From Bacillota bacterium (GTDB lineage Bacteria; Bacillota; SHA-98; UBA4971), in assembly GCA_024653485.1 (NCBI GenBank), contig JANLFY010000012.1, positions 1 through 64,000 of the forward strand: a DNA stretch of 64,000 bases, read 5' to 3'. A program made the position numbers and the translations under genes. The notes under the pieces are model-generated. The model was not told where the DNA came from. It searched no databases and saw only the letters and a program-made list of their open reading frames with translations. Of the stretch, positions 34,149 to 45,796 are shown piece by piece (position 1 is the first letter of the stretch; the number at the start of each line of letters is the position of its first letter).

Positions 34149-34934
34149 ATGATACTCGTGCTCGACATCGGCAACACAAACATCGTCATGGGTGTGTATG
34201 AAAGAGAGCGTCTCATAGCCAGCTGTCGCATGGCGACGGACCGGCAGAAGACGGCGGACGAATATGCCATGCTAATCCGCGACCTCTTTTCGTATCACGA
34301 GATCGACTTCTCCGGCGTGAGCGGCGTCGCCATCTCGTGCGTGGTGCCACCGGTCATAGGCACATTCGAGGATCTCGCAAGGCGCTATTTCCACTGTGAA
34401 CCCGTTGTCGTCGGGCCTGGGGTCAGAACCGGCATGGTCATCCGGTACGAGAACCCGAAGGAGGTAGGTGCTGATCGAATCGTGAACGCCGTGGCAGCGT
34501 ATGAAAGGTACGGAGGGCCCGTGATAGTGGTGGACTTCGGCACCGCTACGACGTTCTGTGCCATATCCGCCTCCGGCGAGTACCTCGGCGGCGCCATCGC
34601 GCCCGGCATCGGCATATCGAGCGAGGCTCTCTTCGCGCGGGCGGCAAAGCTGCCCAGGGTAGAGCTGACAAAACCCAGGAGCGTCATAGGGCGAAGCACC
34701 GTCTCGAGCATGCAATCGGGGATCATATACGGGACGGTCGGACTCGTGGACGAGATAGTGAAGAGGATGAAACGCGAGATGGGCGGCGATCCGAGAGTGA
34801 TAGCCACCGGAGGGTTCGCGCCTCTCATAGCGGAAGACTCGTCCGAGATAGATGTGCTGGATCCCAACCTCACCTTGGAAGGCCTGCGCATATTGTTTGA
34901 GAGGAACGCGCCGGCTCAGGCGGCCGGCATTTGA
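34149..34934 (+). CDS. coaX: Type III pantothenate kinase
   Basis: First step of coenzyme A synthesis (pantothenate to 4'-phosphopantothenate). The 261-residue ASKHA-fold enzyme has the P-loop strand [28 protein letters not shown] with the catalytic Asp, and [12 protein letters not shown]. CoaX enzymes are insensitive to CoA feedback, by family. ATG 34149 follows AGAAGGA. A preceding in-frame stretch of 59 codons lacks a family match. The hflX-dus gene begins with a TTG that overlaps the coaX stop. Confidence 0.94.
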   Translation: MILVLDIGNTNIVMGVYERERLIASCRMATDRQKTADEYAMLIRDLFSYHEIDFSGVSGVAISCVVPPVIGTFEDLARRYFHCEPVVVGPGVRTGMVIRYENPKEVGADRIVNAVAAYERYGGPVIVVDFGTATTFCAISASGEYLGGAIAPGIGISSEALFARAAKLPRVELTKPRSVIGRSTVSSMQSGIIYGTVGLVDEIVKRMKREMGGDPRVIATGGFAPLIAEDSSEIDVLDPNLTLEGLRILFERNAPAQAAGI

Positions 34935-37171
34935 CTGGAAGGGCGCGGGCACCGGCTCTCGTGCCCGTCCCAGTTGGGGGCTTGTCGCGTGTTCATGGGA
35001 GTGATGGTGGTCTGAGAGATTCGGTTGAGAGAGCGATAACCGTCGGGCTCGAGCTGCCCGGCGCGCGATGGTGGGAGATAGAGGACTCTCTCGATGAACT
35101 CGGCAGGCTTGCGACGACGGCCGGCGCCGAGGTGGTGGGCAGGGTCGTCCAAAAGAGGGCTCGGCCCGACCCGGGAACGTACATAGGGGAGGGCAAGGCC
35201 CGGGAGCTCGCGGCCACGGTCATCATGTCCCACGCAGACCTCGTGATCTTTGATGATGAGCTGAGCCCCGCCCAGCAGCGCAACCTCGAGGACATAATAG
35301 GCCTCAAGGTCATCGACAGGACCTGTCTAATCCTCGACATCTTCGCGTCGAGGGCGGCGAGCAAGGAAGGCAAGATACAGGTGGAGCTCGCTCAGCTTTC
35401 ATACCTGCTTCCGAGGCTCGCAGGCAAGGGAACAGAGCTGTCCCGCCTGGGCGGCGGCATCGGCACGCGCGGCCCCGGAGAGACCAAGTTGGAGACGGAC
35501 AGGCGGCGGATACGTAGGCGCATCGCTGCTCTTCGCGGTGAGCTTGACGAGATCGCGAGGAGGCGTGGATATCAGAGATCTCGCCGCAAGGAAGCGGGAT
35601 TGCCTGTCGTTTCGTTGGTAGGCTACACCAATGCTGGCAAGTCAACGCTCTTCAACGCGCTCACAAGGGCCGGCGTGCTGGCGGAGGACAAGCTCTTCGC
35701 CACGCTTGACCCGACGATGCGCAGATGTAGATTGCCGGGAGGAAGAACCGTGCTCCTCGCGGACACGGTTGGGTTCATACGCAAGCTCCCGCACGAACTC
35801 GTGGCGGCCTTTCGCGCCACGCTAGAAGAGGTTGCCCAAGCCGACATCATCTGCCACGTAGTTGACGCGAGCCATCCGGGCAAGGACGAGCAGTGCGCGG
35901 CTGTGGAGGCCGTCCTCGCCGACCTCGGTCTCCGGGAGAAACCGACTTTGACCGCGCTCAACAAGATCGATCTAGTCCCGGGCGAGCTCGAAAGAGAGCG
36001 GCTTCGCGTGGAGCACCCCGGCGCGGTTTTCATCTCCGCACGTGAGCGGAGCGGGCTTTCCGACTTGCTCTTGCAGATGGAAGCTCTCCTCGGGAGCCAC
36101 AGAGGGGACCTCGAGCTCGAGAAGCTCCCGACTACCTGTGGCGCCTGCGCTGGCATCGGCACCGGGGTTCGTGCGGTGGGCATCGGTGACGTGAGGCTCT
36201 CCATTCCCGTGGTACTCGCGCCCATGGCCGGGGTGACAGACCTCGCGTACCGTTTGCTGGCGAAGGAGATGGGGTGCGCGCTGGTGTACACTGAGATGAT
36301 CTCAGACAAGGCGCTCGTGTTCAACAACGAAAGAACCTTTGAGATGCTGCGCGTGTCGGAGAGAGAAAGGCCGGTTGCCGTTCAGCTGTTCGGAAGCGAT
36401 CCCGAGACCATGGCCAAAGCGGCTGTGATCGTTCAAGAACGAGTGCGCCCCGAGATCATCGACATCAACATGGGATGTCCTACACCTAAGATAGTCAAGA
36501 ACGGCGAGGGTGCGGCGCTGATGAGGAACGTGCCCCTCGCCCGGGACATCGTCGCGGCGGTGGTTGGTTCGTCGCGCGTTCCTGTGACCGTCAAGATGAG
36601 AAAGGGATGGGACGGAGATCACGTGAACGCCGTTGAGCTTGCGCTGGCTGTGGAGGAGGCGGGAGCGGCGGCCGTGGCGGTCCATGGGCGAACCCGCGAC
36701 CAGTTTTACTCAGGCGCGGCGGATTGGGGCGTGATCAGGGAAGTGAAAGAGGCCGTCGGCATTCCGGTCATCGGCAACGGCGACGTGCGTTCCGCGGATG
36801 ACGCCGCGCGCATGCTGGGCGAGACAGGGTGCGATGCCGTGATGATAGGCAGGGCAGCGCTGGGCAACCCCTGGATCTTCAAGGAAGTTGCGACGTTCCT
36901 AGCGACGGGCGAGAGGCTCGCTCCACCGTCGCTCGCCGAACGAATCGCGATGGCCATCCGGCACCTCGACATCATGATCGGCCTCTTTGGTGAGAGGAGC
37001 GCTGTGCTTCAGATGAGAAAGCACGCCGCGTGGTACATCCGCGGGGCCCGCAGCGCGGCGCAAGCCAGAGCACGCGTGAACGCCGCGAGAACGAGGTCGG
37101 AGATGGTGGAAGCCTTGATGTCCGTCATCTCCGGCTCTCAGCCATTTGCGTTTCAGCGCGAGCCCTGTTAG
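34931..37171 (+). CDS. HflX GTPase fused in frame to tRNA-dihydrouridine synthase
   Basis: One uninterrupted 746-residue frame. Residues 1-400 are HflX: the N-terminal domain with [16 protein letters not shown], the coiled linker [17 protein letters not shown], and a G domain with G1 GYTNAGKST near 231 and NKID. HflX splits stalled or stressed ribosomes. Residues 418-746 are a DusB-type flavin enzyme: [24 protein letters not shown] with catalytic Cys near 516, [12 protein letters not shown] and [10 protein letters not shown]. The joint (400-417, [16 protein letters not shown]) has no family match. A GTG at 36176 could start a separate Dus, but no stop ends HflX before it. TTG 34931 overlaps the coaX stop; the exact start is uncertain. 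Confidence 0.85.
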   Translation: MTGRARAPALVPVPVGGLSRVHGSDGGLRDSVERAITVGLELPGARWWEIEDSLDELGRLATTAGAEVVGRVVQKRARPDPGTYIGEGKARELAATVIMSHADLVIFDDELSPAQQRNLEDIIGLKVIDRTCLILDIFASRAASKEGKIQVELAQLSYLLPRLAGKGTELSRLGGGIGTRGPGETKLETDRRRIRRRIAALRGELDEIARRRGYQRSRRKEAGLPVVSLVGYTNAGKSTLFNALTRAGVLAEDKLFATLDPTMRRCRLPGGRTVLLADTVGFIRKLPHELVAAFRATLEEVAQADIICHVVDASHPGKDEQCAAVEAVLADLGLREKPTLTALNKIDLVPGELERERLRVEHPGAVFISARERSGLSDLLLQMEALLGSHRGDLELEKLPTTCGACAGIGTGVRAVGIGDVRLSIPVVLAPMAGVTDLAYRLLAKEMGCALVYTEMISDKALVFNNERTFEMLRVSERERPVAVQLFGSDPETMAKAAVIVQERVRPEIIDINMGCPTPKIVKNGEGAALMRNVPLARDIVAAVVGSSRVPVTVKMRKGWDGDHVNAVELALAVEEAGAAAVAVHGRTRDQFYSGAADWGVIREVKEAVGIPVIGNGDVRSADDAARMLGETGCDAVMIGRAALGNPWIFKEVATFLATGERLAPPSLAERIAMAIRHLDIMIGLFGERSAVLQMRKHAAWYIRGARSAAQARARVNAARTRSEMVEALMSVISGSQPFAFQREPC

Positions 37172-37174
37172 AAT
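37146..37174 (+). promoter_or_regulatory. Sigma-A-like promoter for the HTH gene
   Basis: TTGCGT (37146-37151), 17 bases, TAGAAT (37169-37174), inside the end of the fusion gene. Start near 37181, so the GTG at 37181 cannot be the start codon. Confidence 0.5.
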
Positions 37175-37255
37175 GGAAGTGTGCACAAAAACGTCTACGC
37201 CGTGGCGAGTGTATGGATGAAGCACGGAAAGCCGCCGCGCGGGGGCGTGGAGGGG

Positions 37256-37792
37256 GTGAGCCGGCTGGAGTTCGTCCGCATCGGTGACAAGCTCGTGGAT
37301 AAGACGCGAGTGTACAAGGCGATCGACAGGATCCTCGATCTCCGCGCGAAGGGGTTCTCGCAGCAAGAGGCGGCGGATCAAGTGGGAATCGACAGGGCTT
37401 TCGTGTCTCGCCTCGAAAGCCTTGGGGAAATCCGCAAGGGTGCGCGCGTGGCCCTTGTGGGTTTTCCTGTGGGCAACAAGGAGGAGATCCGGAAAGTAGC
37501 GGAGGAGGAAGGCGTTGATTTCGTTCTCCTGCTCAACGACGCTGAACGGTGGGCGTACCTTCGGGAGAGGTCCGGGCAAGAAGTGTTCAACGAGATCATG
37601 GGGATAATCACGAAACTAAAGAGCTACGACGCGGTAGTGTTCATAGGGTCAGACATGAGAGTGAACCTCGTGGAATCCATCCTCGGCGACCGGGTCGTGG
37701 GGATCGAGGTGGGACAGTCGCCGATCAGGGGAGACCGCCAGGTGGACCCGGAAGAGGTCCGCAGAGCGCTTCGGAGCATAACAATGGCGTGA
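37256..37792 (+). CDS. HTH transcription regulator of unknown target
   Basis: A 178-residue protein. An N-terminal Xre/sigma-like helix-turn-helix covers residues 20-55 (FSQQEAADQVGIDRAFVSRL), followed by a Rossmann-like alpha/beta domain (60-178) with ARVALVGFPVGNKEEI and VVFIGSDMRVN. Its partner gene 123 bases downstream is a quinate-dehydrogenase-like protein, a pairing seen in several clostridial genomes, so the target may be that gene. GTG 37256 gives the start SRLEFVRIGDK that resembles relatives as I recall them; GTG 37247 and ATG 37217 are alternatives. Function not established. Confidence 0.65.
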   Translation: MSRLEFVRIGDKLVDKTRVYKAIDRILDLRAKGFSQQEAADQVGIDRAFVSRLESLGEIRKGARVALVGFPVGNKEEIRKVAEEEGVDFVLLLNDAERWAYLRERSGQEVFNEIMGIITKLKSYDAVVFIGSDMRVNLVESILGDRVVGIEVGQSPIRGDRQVDPEEVRRALRSITMA

Positions 37793-37915
37793 CCTAGACC
37801 GCGTACGCGGCGCGACCGTCCGACCGTCGCGGTGCCTCGGTGCCACCGTGGGTTTATCGGTGGCCGTGGGCGGCGCACGGCGTGACATCGGGACTGAAAC
37901 GGGAGGCGGGTCTCT

Positions 37916-38839
37916 ATGAAGCATGTCGTGAGCGTGAGTCTGGGCTCGTCCAAGCGAGACCACAAGGCGACCGTCAACTTGCTCGGCGAGGAGGTCCTGA
38001 TCGAGAGACGCGGGACCGACGGGGACATCAAGAGGGCGATCGAGCTCATTCGGAGCCTTGACGGCAAGGTGGACGCCTTCGGGATGGGCGGCACGGACCT
38101 CTGGTTCTACGTTGGAAGAAAACGGTACATGGTGCGTGACGCCATCCCAATTGCGCGGGCTGCCCAGAAGACTCCCATAGCGGACGGCAGCATGCTGAAA
38201 GGCGTGATCGAGCGCAGGGCGGTTGAGTACGTTCGCGATGAGGTCAAGATGCCTCTGTCGGGAAAGAAGGCTCTCATCGTGTGCGCGCTCGACAGGTTCG
38301 GCATGGCTTCTGCCCTTCTCGAGTCCGGGTGCGACATGATGTACGGCGATCTCGCATTCGGGCTCGGCGTGCCGGTTTTCCTCAGATCGTTGTCCACATT
38401 CCAGATGCTCGTCACCGTCCTGATGCCGCTGATAAGGCTCCTTCCAATCAAGATGCTGTATCCCACGGGCAAGAGTCAAGAGAAGGTCGTGCCGAAGTAC
38501 GCTAGAGCATACGCGTGGGCGGACATCATAGGCGGAGACTGCCATTTCATCAAGAAACACATGCCTGATGATCTTGCGGGGAAGGTTATCATAACGAACA
38601 CCGTGACCAAGGACGACGTGGAGGCGTTCAGGAGGCGCGGCGTGAGAACGCTTGTGGCTTCGACCCCCGAGATTGAGGGAAGATCGTTTGCCACGAACGT
38701 CATGGACGCCGTCTTCGTTGCTTTGACCGGGCGGCGGCCGGAGGAGTTCGCGCCCTCCGACTACCTGGACCTCATAAACCGTCTTGAGATCAAGCCGAGA
38801 GTCGAGACGCTGAATCCTCCGACTCGAGGTCGAGTGTGA
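37916..38839 (+). CDS. Quinate/shikimate dehydrogenase-like protein
   Basis: A 307-residue protein that automated pipelines usually name quinate 5-dehydrogenase; I know of no experimental proof. It opens with HVVSVSLGSSKRDHKATVNL, has GMGGTDLW near 63 and a Rossmann-like stretch KKALIVCALDRFGMASALLE (about 118-137). The shikimate-dehydrogenase catalytic Lys/Asp motifs are not obvious. The phrase GDLAFGLGVPVFLRS suggests a substrate pocket or membrane contact. ATG 37916 has GGGAGG upstream. With the HTH gene before it, it forms a two-gene unit between dus and greA. Confidence 0.6.
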   Translation: MKHVVSVSLGSSKRDHKATVNLLGEEVLIERRGTDGDIKRAIELIRSLDGKVDAFGMGGTDLWFYVGRKRYMVRDAIPIARAAQKTPIADGSMLKGVIERRAVEYVRDEVKMPLSGKKALIVCALDRFGMASALLESGCDMMYGDLAFGLGVPVFLRSLSTFQMLVTVLMPLIRLLPIKMLYPTGKSQEKVVPKYARAYAWADIIGGDCHFIKKHMPDDLAGKVIITNTVTKDDVEAFRRRGVRTLVASTPEIEGRSFATNVMDAVFVALTGRRPEEFAPSDYLDLINRLEIKPRVETLNPPTRGRV

Positions 38840-38972
38840 TCGTCAAGAGGTGTGCAGGTTGGACCGGCCATGCAGTCGGCTGGTTCGAGGAAAGCAGGCA
38901 AGATATGCCTGAAAAGGGTGAACAACATAGGAGAAGCGAGGATAAGGGCGAAAGGTTAGCGTGAACCGAGGC

Positions 38973-39001
38973 TTGACAACGCCGGGGGAGCGCGACATAA
39001 T
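38973..39001 (+). promoter_or_regulatory. Sigma-A promoter for greA-lysS
   Basis: TTGACA (38973-38978), 17 bases, CATAAT (38996-39001). One mismatch. The leader to greA is about 105 bases. The spacer 38840-39114 otherwise shows nothing recognisable. Confidence 0.8.
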
Positions 39002-39114
39002 AGTGGCATGCGAAAGAGGGCATCGCGCAATGAGCACATGGCCGAGGGCGAGGGCGAAGGCACGTTGCGCGATGTCCGGATGTACATGGGCCGGTTAAGG
39101 GAGGAGCCAGCTCG

Positions 39115-41239
<2,125 letters not shown>

Positions 41240-41301
41240 ACGCTACGCCGGGCGCGGCGCGTTTTCGTCATGTCAGGGTCCTTGGAGGGTCCTTCCCGGC
41301 C

Positions 41302-41330
41302 TTGACTTCGGCACGAGCCTGTGTTAGTAT
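41302..41330 (+). promoter_or_regulatory. Promoter of tRNA-Ala
   Basis: TTGACT (41302-41307), 17 bases, TAGTAT (41325-41330), about 40 bases before the tRNA. Confidence 0.65.
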
Positions 41331-41374
41331 TCAACCTGCGGGGCACAGCGTGATACGAGCGAGTGAGTTTTAGT

Positions 41375-41450
41375 GGGGACGTAGCTCAGTTGGGAGAGCG
41401 CGTGAATCGCACTCACGAGGTCGGGAGTTCGAATCTCCTCGTCTCCACCA
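41375..41450 (+). tRNA. tRNA-Ala(CGC)
   Basis: A 76-base cloverleaf with encoded CCA. The acceptor stem is GGGGACG/CGTCTCC, with the G3-U70 pair that marks alanine. D arm GCTC/GAGC; anticodon stem CGTGA/TCACG with loop ATCGCAC, anticodon CGC (codon GCG). The T arm carries TTCGAAT. All stems pair. Confidence 0.96.
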
Positions 41451-41457
41451 AAGTGTG

Positions 41458-41479
41458 GCGCCAGGCGAATGCCTGGCGT
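41458..41479 (+). terminator. Hairpin after tRNA-Ala
   Basis: GCGCCAGGC, loop GAAT, GCCTGGCGT, eight bases after the CCA end. One terminal G-U pair. The T-run that follows is broken (GTCTGTTCTC). The rest of 41480-41673 shows nothing recognisable. Confidence 0.5.
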
Positions 41480-41673
41480 GTCTGTTCTCTGGCGTCTCTG
41501 CCTCGCGCGTGCGTTCTTTGCGTCTTGCTTTCGCATTTCCGGTGCCTCCATTCGCTTCCTCTGGGGAGCATCCGCGCTTTGACATGCCCGCGGTCTTGTG
41601 CGGATTCTTTCATCGCTCCGGTGCGCTCCATCTTCCGAGCGGCGGCCGGAGGTCCGCTTCGTCTTTGAATGCA

Positions 41674-42540
41674 TCAGCCGATCGGGTCTCGTCTTCCCCT
41701 CTCCACAGGCTCCCGTCGTTCGAACGGAACGGGCACGTACTGAACCGAGGGCCTGCGCTGAGCGGGCTGAGGGTAGAGCTCCATCAGACGATAGACCTCG
41801 TACGGCATGTCGTTGCTCACGGCGAGGCCCATGCGCCGCAGGGCGTCGCACGTGATCGGATAGTCGTGCGTCCAGCGCCCTTCGGTCAGAGTCCTCGCTA
41901 TCTCGCGCGCTTTGTCATCTGGGAATTTCGCCGCAAGGATCTCATGCACGCTTTCATATACCTGCACCATGGCTTTGGCAGCCATGTCTCCGAGGATCAA
42001 CGTGGTGTCGCTCACGGAATTCTTGTCCTTCTGCTCTATGGCGCGGAGGATCGACACCGCTGGGTAGTTTCCGAGCTGGGGATCAACCGGGCCGAGCACG
42101 GCGTTCTCGTCCATGACGATCTCGTCTGCGGCGAGGGCGAGGAGCGTGCCGCCGGACATGGCGTAATGCGGAACGAACACCGTGACTTTCGCCTTGTGCC
42201 CTGCTATGGCGCGGGCGATCTGCTCCGCTGCGAGCACGAGGCCACCGGGGGTGTGGAGCACGATGTCGATTGGAACGTCGTCAGGCGTGAGCCGGATGGC
42301 CCTGAGGACCTGCTCGGAGTCCTCGATGTCGATGTGGCGGGAGATGGGGATGCCTAGGAAGCTGATAGCCTCCATGCGGTGGATCATGGCGATGACCCGC
42401 GAGCCTCTCTTGCGAGAGAATGAGTTCAGGATGTGCAGCCTGGCGAGCTCGATCCTCCTCCGGCCGAAGAGGGGCGACAGAAGACTCCAGCCCAGGAGCA
42501 AGATCCAGAGCAGATTGAAGAGCGAATCCACCACGCTCAT
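41674..42540 (-). CDS. SDH/ClpP-fold membrane serine protease (PF01972)
   Basis: A 288-residue protein with one N-terminal membrane segment (about 5-25) and a Clp-crotonase fold. The oxyanion strand is HTPGGLVLAAEQIARA and the nucleophile motif HYAMSGGTLLALAA (Ser near 130). This family was first named serine dehydrogenase proteinase and is common in archaea and clostridia. The membrane anchor suggests quality control of membrane proteins. ATG 42540 has a GGAAAGG immediately before it; a GTG two codons inside (42534) has better spacing. No recognised partner (NfeD, stomatin) is adjacent. Confidence 0.85.
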   Translation of the reverse strand: MSVVDSLFNLLWILLLGWSLLSPLFGRRRIELARLHILNSFSRKRGSRVIAMIHRMEAISFLGIPISRHIDIEDSEQVLRAIRLTPDDVPIDIVLHTPGGLVLAAEQIARAIAGHKAKVTVFVPHYAMSGGTLLALAADEIVMDENAVLGPVDPQLGNYPAVSILRAIEQKDKNSVSDTTLILGDMAAKAMVQVYESVHEILAAKFPDDKAREIARTLTEGRWTHDYPITCDALRRMGLAVSNDMPYEVYRLMELYPQPAQRRPSVQYVPVPFERREPVERGRRDPIG

Positions 42541-42808
42541 CCTTTCCGGTCAGCCATCCGGAACCTGCGAGCCGTCGGCCCGGGAATGCCCGCGATGCCC
42601 GGACCGGCCGGTGGTAGCCGGGAGGCGCGTCAACGAGATGCACCGCAACCAAGATGCGTCCGTGAGCATCCCCGAGTTAAGTTTCCATTCAGGGCAAACG
42701 AATATGCGGCTTGGCGAAGAGCCGGCCTCGGCTCCGGGACGGCGTGGCCACAACGTAGCTTCCCCGACGAGTCGCCTTCCTCCCTGGGAGATAGTGGTTT
42801 CCAGGCGC

Positions 42809-42837
42809 TTGTGTCCCGTGAGTGCGTGTAGTAGAAT
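42809..42837 (+). promoter_or_regulatory. Weak promoter before pdxS
   Basis: TTGTGT (42809-42814), 17 bases, TAGAAT (42832-42837). It is the best match in the 339-base spacer 42541-42879, which otherwise shows no gene or known RNA. Confidence 0.45.
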
Positions 42838-42879
42838 TGCATGGGGGAATGAGCCACAAGCTGATGGAGGGACGGAACG

Positions 42880-43764
42880 ATGGTTGAGAAGGCAACGTTT
42901 ACAGTCAAGAAAGGCCTAGCGGAGATGCTCAAGGGCGGCGTGATCATGGACGTCACCACCCCCGAGCAGGCAAAGATCGCGGAGGACGCGGGAGCGGTCG
43001 CAGTCATGGCGCTCGAGCGGGTTCCCGCGGACATCAGGGCGCAGGGCGGCGTCGCCAGGATGTCCGACCCGGCCATAATCGAGGCGATCATGGAGGCTGT
43101 CACCATCCCGGTCATGGCGAAGTGCAGGATCGGTCACTTCGTTGAGGCTCAGATTCTCGAGGCTCTCGGAGTGGATTACATAGACGAGAGCGAGGTGCTG
43201 ACGCCGGCCGACGAAGAGCATCACATAGACAAACACCAGTTCAAGGTGCCGTTTGTCTGCGGCTGCCGCAACCTTGGGGAAGCCCTCCGCAGGATCGGTG
43301 AGGGAGCGGCGATGATGCGCACGAAGGGCGAGGCCGGCACCGGTGACGTGGTGGAGGCTGTGCGGCACATGAGGCGCGTCATGAGCGAGATACGAAAGCT
43401 CACATCGATGCGTGAAGACGAGCTCATGGCCGCAGCCAAGGAGATGCAGGCCCCCTACGAGCTCGTCGTGGAGGTTGCCAAGACGGGAAGGCTTCCCGTG
43501 GTCAACTTCGCCGCGGGCGGCATCGCGACCCCCGCGGACGCCGCGCTCATGATGCAGCTGGGGGCCGACGGAATCTTCGTTGGGTCGGGCATCTTCAAGT
43601 CGGACAACCCGGCGGCCAGGGCACGCGCCATCGTGGACGCTGCTGCCCACTACAACGACCCTGACATTCTCGCGAAGGCGTCGAGGGGAATCGGACAGCC
43701 GATGAAGGGCCTTGCATCCGCCTCATTGAGGGAAGAAGAGCGGCTTCAGACGAGAGGCTGGTAG
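42880..43764 (+). CDS. pdxS: Pyridoxal 5'-phosphate synthase subunit PdxS
   Basis: Makes PLP from ribose 5-phosphate, glyceraldehyde 3-phosphate and ammonia from PdxT. The 294-residue TIM barrel shows [37 protein letters not shown], the catalytic Lys in [13 protein letters not shown] and [15 protein letters not shown]. Length equals the family. ATG 42880 has GGAGGGAC nearby. PdxT follows after 137 bases. Promotion from the weak upstream site is uncertain. Confidence 0.97.
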   Translation: MVEKATFTVKKGLAEMLKGGVIMDVTTPEQAKIAEDAGAVAVMALERVPADIRAQGGVARMSDPAIIEAIMEAVTIPVMAKCRIGHFVEAQILEALGVDYIDESEVLTPADEEHHIDKHQFKVPFVCGCRNLGEALRRIGEGAAMMRTKGEAGTGDVVEAVRHMRRVMSEIRKLTSMREDELMAAAKEMQAPYELVVEVAKTGRLPVVNFAAGGIATPADAALMMQLGADGIFVGSGIFKSDNPAARARAIVDAAAHYNDPDILAKASRGIGQPMKGLASASLREEERLQTRGW

Positions 43765-43901
43765 CGGGCTGAGAGAGGCGACCGACCACAGGATCGTCCT
43801 CGGACCGTCCGTCGAACATGAGGCTCTTCGCGGCACGAGATGAACGAGAACAACACGGGCACTGGGTCTTGCGCGCGTGGTGGCAGCAGGAGGTTGCAGA
43901 G

Positions 43902-44477
43902 GTGAAGGTAGGGGTTCTGGCGCTTCAGGGTGATGTGGCGGAGCACGTCAGAATGACTTCTTCTGCGGGCGCGGATGTGGTGGAGGTCAGGTACAGCGAC
44001 CAAATCGAGGGACTGGACGGCCTCATAATTCCGGGCGGGGAAAGCACCACCGTCGGGAAGTTGATGGAGCGATTTGGGTTCGTGGACGAGATCCGGAAGC
44101 ACGCGTCCCGGGGCTTGGGTGTTTTCGGCACATGCACGGGGCTCATTCTCCTTTCGCGCAGCGTCTCGTCTTCCGATCAGGTCTGCCTCGGTCTCATGGA
44201 CTTCGTCGTGAAGAGGAACGCTTTTGGGCGGCAGGTGGACAGCTTCGAGGCCGACATCGCGATCCCTGCCATCGGCGATCCTCCTATGCGTGCCGTGTTC
44301 ATCCGCGCCCCATACATACTTTCGGTCGGCGAAGGCGTTGATGTGCTGGCGCGGTTTGAGGAGAAGATCGTGCTCGCGCGGCAGGGACGGCATCTTGCGT
44401 GCGCATTCCATCCGGAGGTGACGTCTGACACTAGGCTCCACAGATACTTCCTTGACATGATTGCGGGAAAGGCGTAG
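43902..44477 (+). CDS. pdxT: PLP synthase glutaminase subunit PdxT
   Basis: Class I glutamine amidotransferase that feeds ammonia to PdxS. The 191-residue protein has VGVLALQGDVAEHV, the loop IIPGGESTT, the nucleophile Cys in GVFGTCTGLILLS and the catalytic His-Glu in CAFHPEVT. GTG 43902 is set by AGGAGG (43888-43893) 8 bases upstream; an open frame upstream has no match. Next to pdxS and before glyA, itself a PLP enzyme. Confidence 0.96.
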   Translation: MKVGVLALQGDVAEHVRMTSSAGADVVEVRYSDQIEGLDGLIIPGGESTTVGKLMERFGFVDEIRKHASRGLGVFGTCTGLILLSRSVSSSDQVCLGLMDFVVKRNAFGRQVDSFEADIAIPAIGDPPMRAVFIRAPYILSVGEGVDVLARFEEKIVLARQGRHLACAFHPEVTSDTRLHRYFLDMIAGKA

Positions 44478-44541
44478 GGTCGGTTTGATGCGTTGATGCG
44501 CAGCTGCGGGTGATGTAATACGGCGTGGGAGGGGCACACGG

Positions 44542-45786
44542 ATGTATGATATCGTGAGGTCCGTTGATCCAGAAGTCGCGGATGCTCTCGAAGGTGAGAC
44601 CGTCCGGCAGAGACGGAAGATCGAGCTGATAGCCTCGGAGAACTTCGCGAGCAGGGCGGTCATGCAGGCGCAGGGATCCACGCTGACCAACAAGTATGCG
44701 GAGGGGTACCCCGGAAGGCGTTACTACGGCGGCTGCGAGTTCGTGGACGTGGTTGAGAAGCTGGCCATCGAAAGGGCGAAGGACCTGTTTGGGGCGGAGC
44801 ATGCCAACGTCCAACCTCATTCAGGCGCGCAGGCCAACACCGCGGTGTACTTCGCGATGCTGTCCCACGGCGACACCGTGCTCGGCATGGACCTTTCTCA
44901 CGGCGGACATCTCACCCACGGCCATCCTCTCAACGTGTCCGGCAAGTATTTCAACTTCATTCCATATGGGGTTTCCAGGGAGACCGAGACCATCGACTAC
45001 GGTGCGCTCGAGTCGCTGGCGATAGCGCACAAACCACGTATGATCGTCGCCGGTGCGAGCGCGTATCCGAGGCTCATCGACTTCGCGAAGATACGGCGCA
45101 TCGCTGACGAAGTGGGCGCGTATGTGATGGTGGACATGGCTCATATCGCGGGGCTCGTAGCGGCGGGTATCCATCCGAGTCCCGTGCCGTACGCGGAATT
45201 CGTGACCACCACTACCCATAAGACCCTCCGCGGCCCGCGCGGAGGCCTCATCCTATGTCAGGCGAGATTCGCAAAGGACATAGACCAGGCGGTTTTCCCT
45301 GGCATCCAAGGCGGGCCTCTCATGCACGTGATCGCTGCCAAGGCCGTCGCGCTGAAAGAGGCCATGACACCAGAGTTCCGTGCCTACCAGGCCCAAGTGG
45401 TGAAGAACGCTTCGGCGCTGGCCGCCGCTCTTGCCCGCCGAGGCTTCCGCATCGTGTCGGGCGGCACGGACAATCACCTGATGCTCGTGAGCGTGGCGGA
45501 GAAGGGACTCACCGGCAAGGCGGCGGAGAAGCTCCTCGACGATGTGGGCATCACAGTCAACAAGAACACCATACCGTTTGATCCCGAGAAGCCGTTCGTT
45601 ACGAGCGGAATCCGCCTTGGAACGCCCGCAGTGACTACGAGAGGCATGCGAGAGCGTGAAATGGAGGAGATCGCCGAGATCATAGCCGCCGTGCTCGAAA
45701 GGCCCGGCGACGAAGGCGTCACCGAGCGTGCCCGCGCAAACGTGGCACGACTGGTCGAGCGTTTCCCGCTCTACCCCGAGATGTAG
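44542..45786 (+). CDS. glyA: Serine hydroxymethyltransferase
   Basis: Interconverts serine and glycine with tetrahydrofolate. The 414-residue PLP enzyme has [35 protein letters not shown] and the PLP-binding Lys in [15 protein letters not shown]. Full length, no insertion. ATG 44542 has GGAGGGG upstream. Its place after pdxST groups a PLP user with PLP synthesis. It ends 10 bases from the convergent HD gene. Confidence 0.97.
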   Translation: MYDIVRSVDPEVADALEGETVRQRRKIELIASENFASRAVMQAQGSTLTNKYAEGYPGRRYYGGCEFVDVVEKLAIERAKDLFGAEHANVQPHSGAQANTAVYFAMLSHGDTVLGMDLSHGGHLTHGHPLNVSGKYFNFIPYGVSRETETIDYGALESLAIAHKPRMIVAGASAYPRLIDFAKIRRIADEVGAYVMVDMAHIAGLVAAGIHPSPVPYAEFVTTTTHKTLRGPRGGLILCQARFAKDIDQAVFPGIQGGPLMHVIAAKAVALKEAMTPEFRAYQAQVVKNASALAAALARRGFRIVSGGTDNHLMLVSVAEKGLTGKAAEKLLDDVGITVNKNTIPFDPEKPFVTSGIRLGTPAVTTRGMREREMEEIAEIIAAVLERPGDEGVTERARANVARLVERFPLYPEM

Positions 45787-45796
45787 CCTCGCTGGT

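Noticed and set aside
41455-42357. Plus-strand frame of about 300 codons
   Set aside because: Antisense to the Clp-fold protease, which has intact catalytic motifs.
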